Notes under the pieces: generated by a model
The model's input: only the letters and a program-made list of their open reading frames with translations
Told to the model about the DNA's origin: nothing
Database searches by the model: none
Translations under genes and position numbers: made by a program
From: Gemmatimonadota bacterium
Lineage (GTDB): Bacteria > Gemmatimonadota > Gemmatimonadetes > Gemmatimonadales > GWC2-71-9
Length of the DNA stretch: 42,320 nucleotides
NCBI GenBank assembly: GCA_029862925.1
Contig: JAOTWJ010000011.1
Location: 1-42,320 of the forward strand
Direction of reading: 5' to 3'
Shown: positions 34,294 through 42,320 of the stretch, piece after piece
Position numbering within the stretch: the first letter of the stretch is position 1
How the letters are laid out: each line of letters starts with the position of its first letter

Positions 34294-34556
34294 CGGCTCC
34301 TCACGCGATGCGGGAATAGTGGCTGTACGGTCGGTCAATTTTCACCAAACACGACGATCCGTCAAGTTTGACTGACTACATAGTCAGCCTTGCGATCGAT
34401 GGTCGCCCGGGATCATGGCGCGCCCCACGGCTCGCCGGCGGCCGGCGTGGTCTCGGTACCCCAAGCCCGTGGCGCCGGCGAGAGGCAGATAGCGGGCACG
34501 GGGTAGCCGAAGGTGCATGGTGAAACCGGGCCCTGGCACCGCGCGTACGTCGAGAC
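34294..34556. promoter_or_regulatory. Divergent control region between TetR and PAS-Fis genes
   Basis: 263 bp without a gene. It holds the TetR ribosome site, a half-site-like GGTCGGTCAA (34330-34339), the palindrome at 34372-34387, and a plus-strand TTGACT (34368-34373) with TGCGAT 17 nt downstream as a possible promoter overlapping the palindrome. The PAS-Fis ATG at 34557 also has TACGTC 5 nt upstream (34546-34551). The middle (34400-34540) shows nothing else clear. Confidence 0.35.
34372..34387. promoter_or_regulatory. Probable TetR operator
   Basis: CTGACTA-CA-TAGTCAG is a perfect 7-bp-arm palindrome with a 2-nt centre, preceded by TTGACTGACTA context. Size and symmetry suit a TetR dimer. 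It is 79 bp from the TetR ATG and overlaps the best -35/-10 candidate on the plus strand. Confidence 0.55.
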
Positions 34557-35045
34557 ATGAGCGGCACGCGCACATCCTCCGGCGGCGGCCTGTTTTCTCC
34601 GCTCGCCAAGTCGCTGCTTGACGGCTTCGGAGAAGCGGTGATCCTGTTCGATCCCGACGGACGGATTACGTACGCGAACGCCCGCGGTCAGCGCGTCCTC
34701 GATCGGTTATCGGATGCGAACGGTGTGAATACGCGTTCGCTGCTGCCCCGGCTCGGGCGCATGGGTGCGCGTATCGAACGTGTCGAAACCGGCACCGTCA
34801 CCGTGGGTCACGCGGTTTATGTGGCGGTCCCCGATGGCGAGGGTACGCTGGCCGACCAGGAGCGCCGAGCGATCCTCGAGGCGCTCAACGCCACGGGCTG
34901 GCGGTACACCGAAACGGCCCGCCGCCTGGGTATCTCCCGCACCACGCTGTGGCGTCGGCTGCGGACGTGGGGGATCGAGCCGCCGCCGGAGGTCACGGCC
35001 GAGCAGCCCCCGAGCGACGGCGACCCGGATACCGCGACGGGCTGA
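34557..35045 (+). CDS. PAS domain plus Fis-type helix-turn-helix regulator
   Basis: A 162-residue protein with a small PAS domain (about 15-70, LLDGFGEAVILFDPDGRITYANARGQRVL). A Fis-family DNA-binding domain follows (about 97-140, RRAILEALNATGWRYTETARRLGISRTTLWRRLRTWGI) as found at the C-terminus of NtrC-type activators. It lacks the AAA+ sigma-54-activating module, so it cannot act as a classical enhancer-binding protein. It may be a ligand-sensing repressor/activator. The TGA stop overlaps the ATG of the following outer-membrane gene (TGATG), linking regulator and membrane protein. Confidence 0.85.
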   Translation: MSGTRTSSGGGLFSPLAKSLLDGFGEAVILFDPDGRITYANARGQRVLDRLSDANGVNTRSLLPRLGRMGARIERVETGTVTVGHAVYVAVPDGEGTLADQERRAILEALNATGWRYTETARRLGISRTTLWRRLRTWGIEPPPEVTAEQPPSDGDPDTATG

Positions 35046-37210
35046 TGCGCCTGACGGTTCTGGCGGCGGCCCTGGCGGGCATCCCCGCGGTCGCATCCGG
35101 GCAGGCGGTGGACACCCTCGTCTATGCTGATCACTATACCCAGGCGCTCGTTACGCGGGCGCAGGGGCGCCACCTGCGCCAGGACTCCCTGCTGCAAGCC
35201 TATCGCGCGCTGGTGACCACGCGCGTGGACGTGAGTGCCGGTCGCAGTCGGTTCGCCAAGCAGTTCCCCCTGCTGGCGCACGAAACGACCGCCCTGCTGC
35301 ACTGGCAGCGGCCGAACGATCTGCGCGTCGAGGTGCTTGGCGTACGCCGGACCTCGGCGTTTCGGGATGTTCAGGCCCGGGTCGGCTACGACCGTCCCTG
35401 GTTCGTGCCTCGCGCGCTCGGCGACAGTATTCGGCTCATGGGGATTCCGGAGGCGGCTGCCCTGCATCCGCTCGCGCCGGGGGCTGAGCGCTACTATCGC
35501 TACGCCGTCGTGGATTCGGTGCTCGTCTCGCTCCCCGGTCGGACCATCCGGGCCGTCGGCATTCGGGTCACCCCTCGGGAACTGGCACCGGCGATGGTCG
35601 CGGGTGACCTCTGGGTGGATGCCGAAACCGCCGACGTCGTTCGCCTCATGGTCCGGTTCCTGGGTGAGTACCTGTGGGATCCGCCGGACGAGGACGATAC
35701 GCCCGAGGACAGTGCGCGGGCGCGACGCGGCACGCGCTGGGCCCAGCGATTCCTCACGGTAGACGCGGATCTGGAGTACTCGCTCGTCGAGAACCGGTTC
35801 TGGATGCCCTACCGGCAGATGCTCGCCGTGACGGCGGAGATCGACCTGCTGATTCGCGGTGCCATTCCGGTGCGCGCCGTCACGGTGTTTCGGGATTACA
35901 GCGTCAATACGGATGCTCCGCTCGCGCTGGACACGTTCGACCCCGTGTCCGACGACACGGGCCGCGGTGAGCGGGCCCAGACCCTGTGCCGCGAGCCCGG
36001 CGTCACGCGGTGCGACCGGGGGTCGCGAGACCAGTGGGGGTATGCGCGCCGCGGAACGTGGACCGCGGGACGCTGGGAGATCACCGTTCCGCCGCTCGAT
36101 TCGTTGGAGCAGTTTGCCTGGACGGCGCCTCTCACGCTGGATCTCGATGCCGGCGATTCGGAGCGGATCCGACGCGCGATCGCGGATCTGGGCCGGCTCG
36201 CCGAAGGCCTCCCGGGCGAGTGGCTCGGGCGTCGGGCGTGGGGTCTGGATCTCGCCGAGCTCGGGCGCATCGCCCGGTTCAACCGCGTACAGGGCGTGTC
36301 CCTGGGGTTGGGGGTCGTGCTGCGCCCCGGGGTCGCGTTCTCCACGCTGCACCTCGACGGTCGGCTCGGGCTCGCGGACCTGCGCCCCACCGGCGGCCTG
36401 ACGTGGCGGCGCGACGGGCCGTCCGGGCTGCTCGAAATCCGCGCGCACCGGCGGCTCGTGGAGGCGGAACCGTGGACCAACGGGCTCGGGTTGGGAAACT
36501 CGCTCAACGCGCTGTTCGCGGGGCATGATGATGCGGACTATTACCTCGTGACCGGCGGCGGACTGAGCTTCACGCCGTACGGCGGCCCACTGGCGGACGT
36601 CGAGTTGGCGGTCGGTGTGGAGGCGCACCGCGGCGCCATGACCGAAGCCGGGTCGGCGCTGAACGACTGGCTCGGCGGGTCCGGCGTGCTCCCACCCAAT
36701 CCCGACGTCGTCGCCGGCACGTTCCTGCGCACCGCTGTCCGTCCGACGCGCCGCCTCGGGGCGTCCCGGGTGCAGCTGGGAGTCGAAGGGCTCGTCGGCG
36801 ACAGCGCGGCGGGCGGGCGGGCGTGGCTAAACGCCAGGATCCCGTTCCGCCTGACCGGGCGCTCAGGGGCGCTGACACTCACGACGGGCCATGCCATCGG
36901 GGACAGCCTGCCGCAGTTGCGGTTCCGCGTGGGGGGTCCGGCCACGGTTCGCGGGTACGACTATGGAACCCGCGTCGGGCGGGGCATCTGGGCGGCCCAG
37001 CTCGACGTAGCCCTGAGCCGTCACTGGCTCGTGGCCCCGGTCGTGTTCGCCGATGTGGGAGACACGTACGGCAGCGACCGGTTCGACCCGCTCGTCGGAG
37101 TCGGCGGCGGGCTGTCGTTCTTCGGAGGGTGGCTCCGGTTCAATGGTGCCGTGGGCCTCAACCCCTCGGGGGATTTTCGGTTCGATCTGCTGTTCGGGGC
37201 CCCGCGCTAG
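35045..37210 (+). CDS. Outer-membrane protein with Omp85-like C-terminal barrel
   Basis: 721 residues. Signal peptide at the N-terminus (MRLTVLAAALAGIPAVASGQ). The first ~300 residues are a soluble strand-rich domain, somewhat like lipoprotein-carrier folds (LHWQRPNDLRVEVLGVRR, VAGDLWVDAETADVVRLMVRF). The last ~300 residues show alternating amphipathic strands. They carry the Omp85 signature FRVGGPATVRGYDYG and end in FNGAVGLNPSGDFRFDLLF, a typical barrel finish although the last residue is not aromatic. It could translocate or insert proteins or lipids, or be a porin-like receptor. Start at 35045 overlaps the PAS-Fis stop. Confidence 0.8.
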   Translation: MRLTVLAAALAGIPAVASGQAVDTLVYADHYTQALVTRAQGRHLRQDSLLQAYRALVTTRVDVSAGRSRFAKQFPLLAHETTALLHWQRPNDLRVEVLGVRRTSAFRDVQARVGYDRPWFVPRALGDSIRLMGIPEAAALHPLAPGAERYYRYAVVDSVLVSLPGRTIRAVGIRVTPRELAPAMVAGDLWVDAETADVVRLMVRFLGEYLWDPPDEDDTPEDSARARRGTRWAQRFLTVDADLEYSLVENRFWMPYRQMLAVTAEIDLLIRGAIPVRAVTVFRDYSVNTDAPLALDTFDPVSDDTGRGERAQTLCREPGVTRCDRGSRDQWGYARRGTWTAGRWEITVPPLDSLEQFAWTAPLTLDLDAGDSERIRRAIADLGRLAEGLPGEWLGRRAWGLDLAELGRIARFNRVQGVSLGLGVVLRPGVAFSTLHLDGRLGLADLRPTGGLTWRRDGPSGLLEIRAHRRLVEAEPWTNGLGLGNSLNALFAGHDDADYYLVTGGGLSFTPYGGPLADVELAVGVEAHRGAMTEAGSALNDWLGGSGVLPPNPDVVAGTFLRTAVRPTRRLGASRVQLGVEGLVGDSAAGGRAWLNARIPFRLTGRSGALTLTTGHAIGDSLPQLRFRVGGPATVRGYDYGTRVGRGIWAAQLDVALSRHWLVAPVVFADVGDTYGSDRFDPLVGVGGGLSFFGGWLRFNGAVGLNPSGDFRFDLLFGAPR

Positions 37211-37261
37211 GTCAACGCGGGAGCGGCGCGGTCCCAAGTGGCGCCCCATCGCTGCACTGTC

Positions 37262-37267
37262 TACGTT
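37262..37267 (+). promoter_or_regulatory. -10-like TACGTT before the thioesterase gene
   Basis: TACGTT is followed by 8 nt and the ATG at 37276; no ribosome binding site lies between. Consistent with the leaderless pattern elsewhere in the window. Confidence 0.35.
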
Positions 37268-37275
37268 CCAAGCCC

Positions 37276-37746
37276 ATGACGCGCCGCCCTTTCACGATCG
37301 ATGAATACGTCCGCTGGTCCGACGTGGACCACGCGGGCATCATCTTCTACGGCGCCTATGTGCGGTTCTTCGAGATCGCCGAGACCGAGATGTTTCGATC
37401 CGCGGGGCTGCCGTACGGGGAGTTCTTCCATCGGTTCGGCATCTGGCTTCCGCGGGCGCATTTCGACTGCGATTTCACGTATCCGGCACGGCTCGACGAC
37501 CGGTTGCGGGTCGCCACGTACGTCAGCCAATTCGGGCGGAGCTCGCTCACCCTGAGTTTCGAGGTGCTGCACGTCGAGGCCGGGCGGCTCGCCGCCACGG
37601 CGCACGAGGTGCTCGTCTGCACGGACCGGGAGACGCTGACGTCGCGTTCCCTGCCGGCCGAGCTGCGGACGGTGTTGGAGCAGTTTGCGTTCACGGAAGC
37701 GGAGGTGCGGGGGCACCTCGGGCTCAACCAGGGAGTGGAAGCATGA
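37276..37746 (+). CDS. Acyl-CoA thioesterase, hotdog fold (4HBT/YbgC-like)
   Basis: A 156-residue hotdog-fold thioesterase that hydrolyses acyl-CoA or a related thioester. The N-terminal active-site block VRWSDVDHAGIIFYGAYVRFFE carries the aspartate typical of 4HBT/YbgC enzymes. Further strands LTLSFEVLHVEAGRLAATAHEVLVC complete the fold. The substrate is not predictable from this. The last codons overlap the start of the lipoprotein gene (ATGA, 37743-37746), so the pair is co-translated. Confidence 0.9.
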   Translation: MTRRPFTIDEYVRWSDVDHAGIIFYGAYVRFFEIAETEMFRSAGLPYGEFFHRFGIWLPRAHFDCDFTYPARLDDRLRVATYVSQFGRSSLTLSFEVLHVEAGRLAATAHEVLVCTDRETLTSRSLPAELRTVLEQFAFTEAEVRGHLGLNQGVEA

Positions 37747-38378
37747 GAATCCATGCGGGCGCGCTCGTGCTCGTGGTCGTGGCCTGCGGCGGCGAGCGGT
37801 CCGATCAGCCGGCGGTCGTGACGTCGGACGACTCGATCGAGGCGGCCATCGCGGCCGCGAGCGACACCACGCTTCCGCCCATGCCGGCGCTGCCGGGTCG
37901 GCGCGGCGGGCAGATGACCGTGCGAGCCGTGGGAGTTCTCGATTTCGAGAAGACCTGGCCGGCGCGGGCGGGTCGCTGCGCCCGTCCCGCGATGATCCTG
38001 GTGGTGGCCGAGGAGCCGGGCAGTGGGGGCTCCGTGCTCCTGCAGCTGCCGGATTCGGGGCCCCTGACGGGCGGATATCCGGTAAAGATCGCCGACTCGA
38101 CCGGGGTGCCGGCGGCTCCGGCGGCGCAACTGGGGTTCCAGTTCTTCCAGGAGCGCTCATCGGATGCGTATCAAGCGGCGGAAGGCAGCGTGGAGGTGTA
38201 CAGTCTCGACGACCTGCGTGTGAGTGGGCAGTTCACGGCGACCGTGCGGCACATCGTGAACGAACGGCGCGCGCGCGTCGCCGGGGTGTTCCACGGAGTG
38301 GATGTCGAGGCCCTTCCGCCTGACTGGTGCGAGCAAGCGCAAGCCGCGCAAGACTCGCTCCGGAAGCAGTCTCCGTGA
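37743..38378 (+). CDS. Putative lipoprotein, unknown function
   Basis: 211 residues. A short signal (MRIHAGALVLVVVACGG) ends in a lipobox VVAC, so the mature protein should be lipid-anchored. The rest is strand-rich (GQMTVRAVGVLDFEKTW, MILVVAEEP, SVEVYSLDDLRVSGQFTATVRH) with an extra cysteine in AGRCARP and one in PDWCEQ, possibly a disulfide. No family recognised. It overlaps the thioesterase stop by 4 nt. Confidence 0.8.
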   Translation: MRIHAGALVLVVVACGGERSDQPAVVTSDDSIEAAIAAASDTTLPPMPALPGRRGGQMTVRAVGVLDFEKTWPARAGRCARPAMILVVAEEPGSGGSVLLQLPDSGPLTGGYPVKIADSTGVPAAPAAQLGFQFFQERSSDAYQAAEGSVEVYSLDDLRVSGQFTATVRHIVNERRARVAGVFHGVDVEALPPDWCEQAQAAQDSLRKQSP

Positions 38379-38408
38379 CGCGGCGGTGGACGCCTTTCCG
38401 CGCCACGC

Positions 38409-38414
38409 TACATT
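38409..38414 (+). promoter_or_regulatory. -10 box TACATT, leaderless start of ispH
   Basis: TACATT, 7 nt, then ATG at 38422, in the 43-bp gap after the lipoprotein gene. It supports this ATG over a longer upstream frame. Confidence 0.5.
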
Positions 38415-38421
38415 GACCCTT

Positions 38422-39612
38422 ATGGAGTCTACGTACTTCCGCAAAGGCTTTGGGCTGAAACGCGAGATCGAATCCGATCTCGCGAGCTATCACAGCGCGT
38501 TGGTGAACCGGCTGAAGGCGGAAGACTTCACGCTCACCGTCGGGGATCTGACCTTCCGTCTGGCCCGGGAGTTCGGCTTCTGCTACGGCGTGGACCGAGC
38601 GGTTGAGTATGCCTATGAGTCCCGCCGCAAGTTCCCCGACCGGCGGCTGTTTCTCGTCGGGGAGATCATCCACAATCCGCATGTGAACGCGCGGCTCCAA
38701 GCGCTGGACATCACGATCCTCGGCTATGATCCCGACGGGGCCTTCGACTTTTCCACCATCGGGCCCGAGGACGTCGTGCTCATGCCGGCGTTCGGCGTGT
38801 CGGTCGCCGATTTCGAGCGCCTGCGGGCCATCGGCTGCGTCGTGGTCGACACCACGTGCGGCTCGGTGCTCAACGTATGGAAGCGCGTCGAACGGTATGC
38901 CAAGGACGGTTTCACGTCGGTCGTGCACGGCAAGCACTACCACGAGGAAACGAAGGCGACCGTCAGTCAGGTCACGAAGTACGAGGGTGGGAAGTACCTC
39001 ATCCTCCTCAACATGGAGGAGGCGGAGATCGTCTGCCGGTTCATCGAGCGGGAAGACAACCTGGAGGAAATGGAGCGGCTGTTCCGCCATCGGGTCTCGG
39101 ACGGCTTCGTATTCGCCCGGGATCTCGCGAAGGTCGGGGTGGCCAATCAAACGACCATGCTGGCCAAGGAGTCGCTCGCGATCGCCGCACGCATCGGGCG
39201 GGCACTCGAGGCCCGCCACGGGCGCGATGCACTGGACGCCCACTTCCGGAGTTTCGACACCATCTGCTCGGCGACGCAGGACCGGCAGGATGCGGTGCTG
39301 GAGCTGATCGAGGAGCCCCTCGATGTGATGTTGGTGATCGGCGGCTACAACTCGAGTAACACGACCAACCTCGCCAGGATCTGCGCGCAGCACGTCCGCA
39401 CCTACCACATTGCCGACGGGGCGTGCATCGCGCCCGAGACCAGCACGATCCGGCACAAGCCGGTCGATGAGACGGAGGAGCGGGAGGACGGAGGCTGGCT
39501 GGACGCGGTGCGGCGGATCGGGCTCACGGCGGGCGCGTCGACGCCGAACAACAAGATCGGGGAAGCGGTAGAGCGGATTCTGGCGACCAAGGGGCTCGGG
39601 CTGGACGGCTAG
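38422..39612 (+). CDS. ispH: 4-hydroxy-3-methylbut-2-enyl diphosphate reductase, long form
   Basis: A 396-residue IspH (LytB), the last enzyme of the MEP isoprenoid pathway, making IPP and DMAPP. It is of the longer plant/cyanobacterial type rather than the ~315-residue E. coli type. The three Fe-S cysteines are visible: EFGFCYGVDRAVEYAYE, VVDTTCGSVLNVWKRV and TICSATQDRQDAV. HGKHYHEETKAT holds the conserved histidine and catalytic Glu, and YNSSNTTNL binds substrate phosphate. The start at 38422 has a -10 box 7 nt upstream and leaves the ~40-residue N-terminal extension typical of this type. Confidence 0.94.
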   Translation: MESTYFRKGFGLKREIESDLASYHSALVNRLKAEDFTLTVGDLTFRLAREFGFCYGVDRAVEYAYESRRKFPDRRLFLVGEIIHNPHVNARLQALDITILGYDPDGAFDFSTIGPEDVVLMPAFGVSVADFERLRAIGCVVVDTTCGSVLNVWKRVERYAKDGFTSVVHGKHYHEETKATVSQVTKYEGGKYLILLNMEEAEIVCRFIEREDNLEEMERLFRHRVSDGFVFARDLAKVGVANQTTMLAKESLAIAARIGRALEARHGRDALDAHFRSFDTICSATQDRQDAVLELIEEPLDVMLVIGGYNSSNTTNLARICAQHVRTYHIADGACIAPETSTIRHKPVDETEEREDGGWLDAVRRIGLTAGASTPNNKIGEAVERILATKGLGLDG

Positions 39613-39706
39613 ACGGCTCCCGGCCGGGCGTGTTCCCGAGTTCCAGGGTCCCGCCTCCCGTACCGCTCGCGTGCCGCCAGGCGCGGCGTGGCCGAGACCG
39701 GACTGA
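39613..39706. other. Convergent gap between ispH and fabH
   Basis: 94 bp between convergent stops. It contains only a short CCCGGCCGGG palindrome near 39620 and no convincing terminator hairpin. Confidence 0.3.
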
Positions 39707-40708
39707 TCAGTATCGCAACAGGCTGGCGGCCCAGGTAAATCCCGACCCGAACGACGCCAGGCACACGAGATCGCCGCGCTTCACCGTGCCCGCCCGCACG
39801 GCCTCGGAGAACGCGATGGGGATCGATCCCGCCGTCGTGTTGCCGTAGCGCTGGATGTTGCTGTAGACCTTCGCTTCCGGCAGGTCGAGCCGTTTCCGCA
39901 CCGCCTCGGTGATCCGCATGTTGGCCTGGTGGGGGATCACGAGCGCGAGCTGATCCGGCGTGACGCCGTGATCCGCGAGCACCTCGAGGATGACCGCCGG
40001 GAACTTCGTGACGGCGTGCTTGAAGACCTCCCGGCCGTTCATGTAGATGCCGGACGAGCCGTCGTCGATCATCTCCTTGGAGATCCAGGGCCGATTGGCC
40101 GCGCCCGGGCGCCGGATGCACAGCTCGAGGGCGTACTTGCCGTTGCTGTGCATGCGGTGCCCCAGCACGTGGCTCCCATCCCTGCCGCCCGTAACTTCGA
40201 GGCAGGCGGCGCCGGCCCCGTCGCCGAACAGCACGGCCGTGTCGCGCCCCTCCGTAGTGAGCCGTAGTGCGGGAGACTGCAGCTCGGCGCCGATCAGCAG
40301 GATGCGGTCGTACGTGCCCATGCGGATCAGGCCGTCGGCGGCGGACAGGCCGTACACGAACCCGGTGCACTGGTTCCGGATGTCCATCGCGCCCACCTCG
40401 CCGAGCCCCAATTGGTGCTGCAGGAGCACGCCATTGCCGGGAAAAAAGAGGTCGGGCGACAGGGTGGCGAAGACGATGAATTGCACGTCGTCGGGCGTCC
40501 ACCCCGCAGCGTCCAGCGCATGTCGCGCGGCTTCGGCGGCCATGTCGGTACAGGTCGTGTCGTCGGCAGCGAAGTGACGCTCCTGGATCCCGGACCGTTC
40601 CTGAATCCAGGCGTCCGACGTGTCCATGAGCTGCTCGAGGTCGTGGTTGGTCACGACTCGGGGGGGCACGTAGTGTCCGAGGCCGGCGATGCGTGTCAGG
40701 CGTGTCAT
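39707..40708 (-). CDS. fabH: 3-oxoacyl-ACP synthase III
   Basis: A 333-residue KAS III that starts fatty-acid synthesis by condensing an acyl-CoA with malonyl-ACP. The catalytic triad is present: Cys in [11 protein letters not shown], His in IPHQANMRI and Asn in [10 protein letters not shown]. The dimer/CoA region [14 protein letters not shown] is typical. It lies downstream of a class I fumarase with an overlapping start (ATG within TCATGA, 40705-40708), so the two are in one operon, a metabolic mix rather than a fab cluster. Some KAS III proteins make other products; sequence alone supports standard FabH. Confidence 0.92.
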   Translation of the reverse strand: MTRLTRIAGLGHYVPPRVVTNHDLEQLMDTSDAWIQERSGIQERHFAADDTTCTDMAAEAARHALDAAGWTPDDVQFIVFATLSPDLFFPGNGVLLQHQLGLGEVGAMDIRNQCTGFVYGLSAADGLIRMGTYDRILLIGAELQSPALRLTTEGRDTAVLFGDGAGAACLEVTGGRDGSHVLGHRMHSNGKYALELCIRRPGAANRPWISKEMIDDGSSGIYMNGREVFKHAVTKFPAVILEVLADHGVTPDQLALVIPHQANMRITEAVRKRLDLPEAKVYSNIQRYGNTTAGSIPIAFSEAVRAGTVKRGDLVCLASFGSGFTWAASLLRY

Positions 40709-42315
40709 GATTGGGCGAAGAAGTCGTTGCCTTTGTCGTCGATCAGAATGAACGCGGGGAAGTCCTGGACCTCGATGCGATAGATCGCCTCCATGCCAAG
40801 CTCGGGGTACTCGACCAGGTCGACGTTCGTGATGTGCTCCTTGGCCAGGATCGCCGCCGGGCCGCCGATGGAGCCGAGGTAGAAGCCACCGTGCGTCCGG
40901 CAGGCGTCCACGACCTGCTTGCCGCGGTTCCCCTTGGCGATCATCACCATCGAGCCGCCGCGCGACTGGAACAGGTCCACGTACGAGTCCATGCGGCCGG
41001 CGGTGGTGGGCCCGAACGACCCGGACGGCAAGCCCTCCGGGGTCTTCGCCGGGCCGGCATAGTACACCGGATGGTCCTTGAAGTACTGCGGCAGCTCTTC
41101 ACCGCGATCGAGCCGCTCCTTGAGCTTGGCGTGCGCGATGTCGCGCGCCACGACGATGGGACCCGAGAGCGCCAGTCTGGTCTTCACGGGATGCCGGTGA
41201 AGCTCGGCGAGAATGTCCCGCATCGGGCGGTTCAAGTCGATCCGCACGATGCCGCCGTCTTCCGCCCGGCGAACGCGGTCGGGGATGAAACGGCCGGGGT
41301 TCCGCTCGAGTTGCTCGAGCCAGATCCCGTCGCGTGTGATCTTCGCCTTGATGTTGCGATGGGCGGAGCAGGAGACGCCCATGCCGATGGGACAGGACGC
41401 GCCATGTCGGGGGAGGCGTATCACGCGCACGTCGACGGCGAAGTACTTGCCGCCGAACTGGGCGCCGATGCCCGTCTTCCACGCCGCCTCGAGCAAGCGC
41501 GACTCGAGTTCGGGATCCCGAAACGCCCGTCCGTAGCGGTCGCCGCTGATCGGCAGTGTATCGAGATATCCCGTCGTGGCGAGCTTCACCGTCTTGAGAC
41601 AGGTCTCCGCCGACGTGCCGCCGATCACGAAGGCCAAGTGGTACGGTGGGCACGCCGCGGTGCCGAGTGTGCGCATCTTCTCCGCGAGGTACCGTTCCAG
41701 GCTTTCGGGGTTCAAGAGCGCCTTGGTCTCCTGGAACAGATAGGTCTTGTTGGCGGAGCCGCCACCCTTGGCCACGAACAACAGCGTGTATTCCATCCCG
41801 TCGGTCGCGTGAATCTCGATCTGGGCCGGCAGGTTGGTGCCCGAGTTCTTTTCCTGGTAGAGATTGATGGGCAGCGTCTGGGAGTACCTGAGGTTCTCTT
41901 TCTGATACGTTTCCCAGATGCCGCGCGTGAGGTACTCCTCGTCCCGCACGCCGGTCCAGACGCGTTGCCCCTTCTTGGCGAACACGGTGGCGGTGCCGGT
42001 ATCCTGACAGAACGGGAGCACCATGTGGGCCGACTCTTCGGCGTTCCGCAGCATCGCGAGGGCGACGGCGCGATCGTTGTCGCTGGCGTCGGAATCCTCG
42101 AGGATCGCGGCGACCTGGGCGAGGTGGCCAGGCCGCATGAGAAACGAGGCGTCGCGCATCGCCTCGCGCGCGAGCATGGTCAAGGCGGCGGGTTCGATCT
42201 TCAGGACGTCGGCCCCGTCGAAGCGGGCGACGGAGGTGTGCGCCTCGCTCAGGAGTCGGTAGGGCGTCTCGTCCTTGCCGAGCGGATACGGATCCTGCCA
42301 GAGCGGGTCGGTCAT
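40705..42315 (-). CDS. Class I fumarate hydratase (Fe-S)
   Basis: A 536-residue two-domain class I fumarase, the size of FumA/FumB, interconverting fumarate and malate in the TCA cycle. The N-terminal part carries the likely 4Fe-4S cysteines in [31 protein letters not shown] and [15 protein letters not shown]. The C-terminal swivel-like domain (from about 350) has [30 protein letters not shown] and [11 protein letters not shown]. The ATG at 42315 is only 5 bases from the window edge, so its promoter is not visible. The stop overlaps the fabH start. Confidence 0.93.
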   Translation of the reverse strand: MTDPLWQDPYPLGKDETPYRLLSEAHTSVARFDGADVLKIEPAALTMLAREAMRDASFLMRPGHLAQVAAILEDSDASDNDRAVALAMLRNAEESAHMVLPFCQDTGTATVFAKKGQRVWTGVRDEEYLTRGIWETYQKENLRYSQTLPINLYQEKNSGTNLPAQIEIHATDGMEYTLLFVAKGGGSANKTYLFQETKALLNPESLERYLAEKMRTLGTAACPPYHLAFVIGGTSAETCLKTVKLATTGYLDTLPISGDRYGRAFRDPELESRLLEAAWKTGIGAQFGGKYFAVDVRVIRLPRHGASCPIGMGVSCSAHRNIKAKITRDGIWLEQLERNPGRFIPDRVRRAEDGGIVRIDLNRPMRDILAELHRHPVKTRLALSGPIVVARDIAHAKLKERLDRGEELPQYFKDHPVYYAGPAKTPEGLPSGSFGPTTAGRMDSYVDLFQSRGGSMVMIAKGNRGKQVVDACRTHGGFYLGSIGGPAAILAKEHITNVDLVEYPELGMEAIYRIEVQDFPAFILIDDKGNDFFAQS

Positions 42316-42320
42316 GGGAG

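Noticed and set aside
38233-39456. A 407-codon minus-strand open frame opposite ispH
   Set aside because: A shadow of ispH with no recognisable domain.

Overview
High-GC (roughly 68-70% by eye) bacterial chromosome segment, gene-dense, with no tRNA, rRNA, CRISPR, insertion sequence or prophage that I can see. The gene set points to a free-living, Gram-negative-type heterotroph of the Gemmatimonadota or a nearby lineage. It includes an outer-membrane barrel protein, two lipoproteins, a fused two-domain E1 dehydrogenase, a long plant/cyanobacterial-type IspH, several secreted degradative enzymes and small conserved unknowns. The phylum is inferred from overall character, not proven by any single gene.

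Layout. 1-4.5 kb: fatty-acid beta-oxidation pair (thiolase tail plus hydratase/dehydrogenase), proline dehydrogenase, a small unknown and RsgA. 4.5-9.8 kb: DUF1015 protein, a small helical protein, an S41 protease with PDZ domain, and a fused alpha-beta 2-oxoacid dehydrogenase E1. 9.8-14.7 kb: a membrane Ser/Thr kinase, a small divergent unknown, and Lon followed by a strong hairpin. 14.7-17.4 kb: two regulators (TetR, TrmB-like) and an unrecognised gene with atypical codon use and no normal start. 17.3-22.4 kb: a secreted protein, a permuted aconitase-type enzyme, a MEMO-family protein and an ArgE-type M20 deacetylase. 22.4-29.6 kb: a minus-strand run of exported proteins (DUF4015 glycosidase-like, M14 carboxypeptidase, Kelch-like lipoprotein) and a GAF-containing chemoreceptor-like protein. 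29.7-33.7 kb: a selenoprotein, phosphofructokinase and a DEAH helicase. 33.7-42.3 kb: TetR, a PAS-Fis regulator coupled to an Omp85-like protein, a thioesterase, a lipoprotein, IspH, and a FabH/class I fumarase pair.

The most notable item is a 77-residue SelW/Rdx-family protein (29712-29945) whose redox motif is Cys-Val-Pro-UGA. An in-frame UGA is followed at the right distance by a 6-bp stem with a GGUCU apical loop, the same loop as in the E. coli fdhF SECIS. Ordinary gene calling would miss it because it stops at the UGA.

The second notable pattern is regulatory. Many genes that begin a transcript have a TANNNT-type -10 box only 5-8 nt before the start codon, which predicts leaderless mRNAs. 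Genes inside operons more often have Shine-Dalgarno sequences or stop/start overlaps. Three short divergent intergenic regions carry a symmetric TAnnnTA box that could serve both strands.
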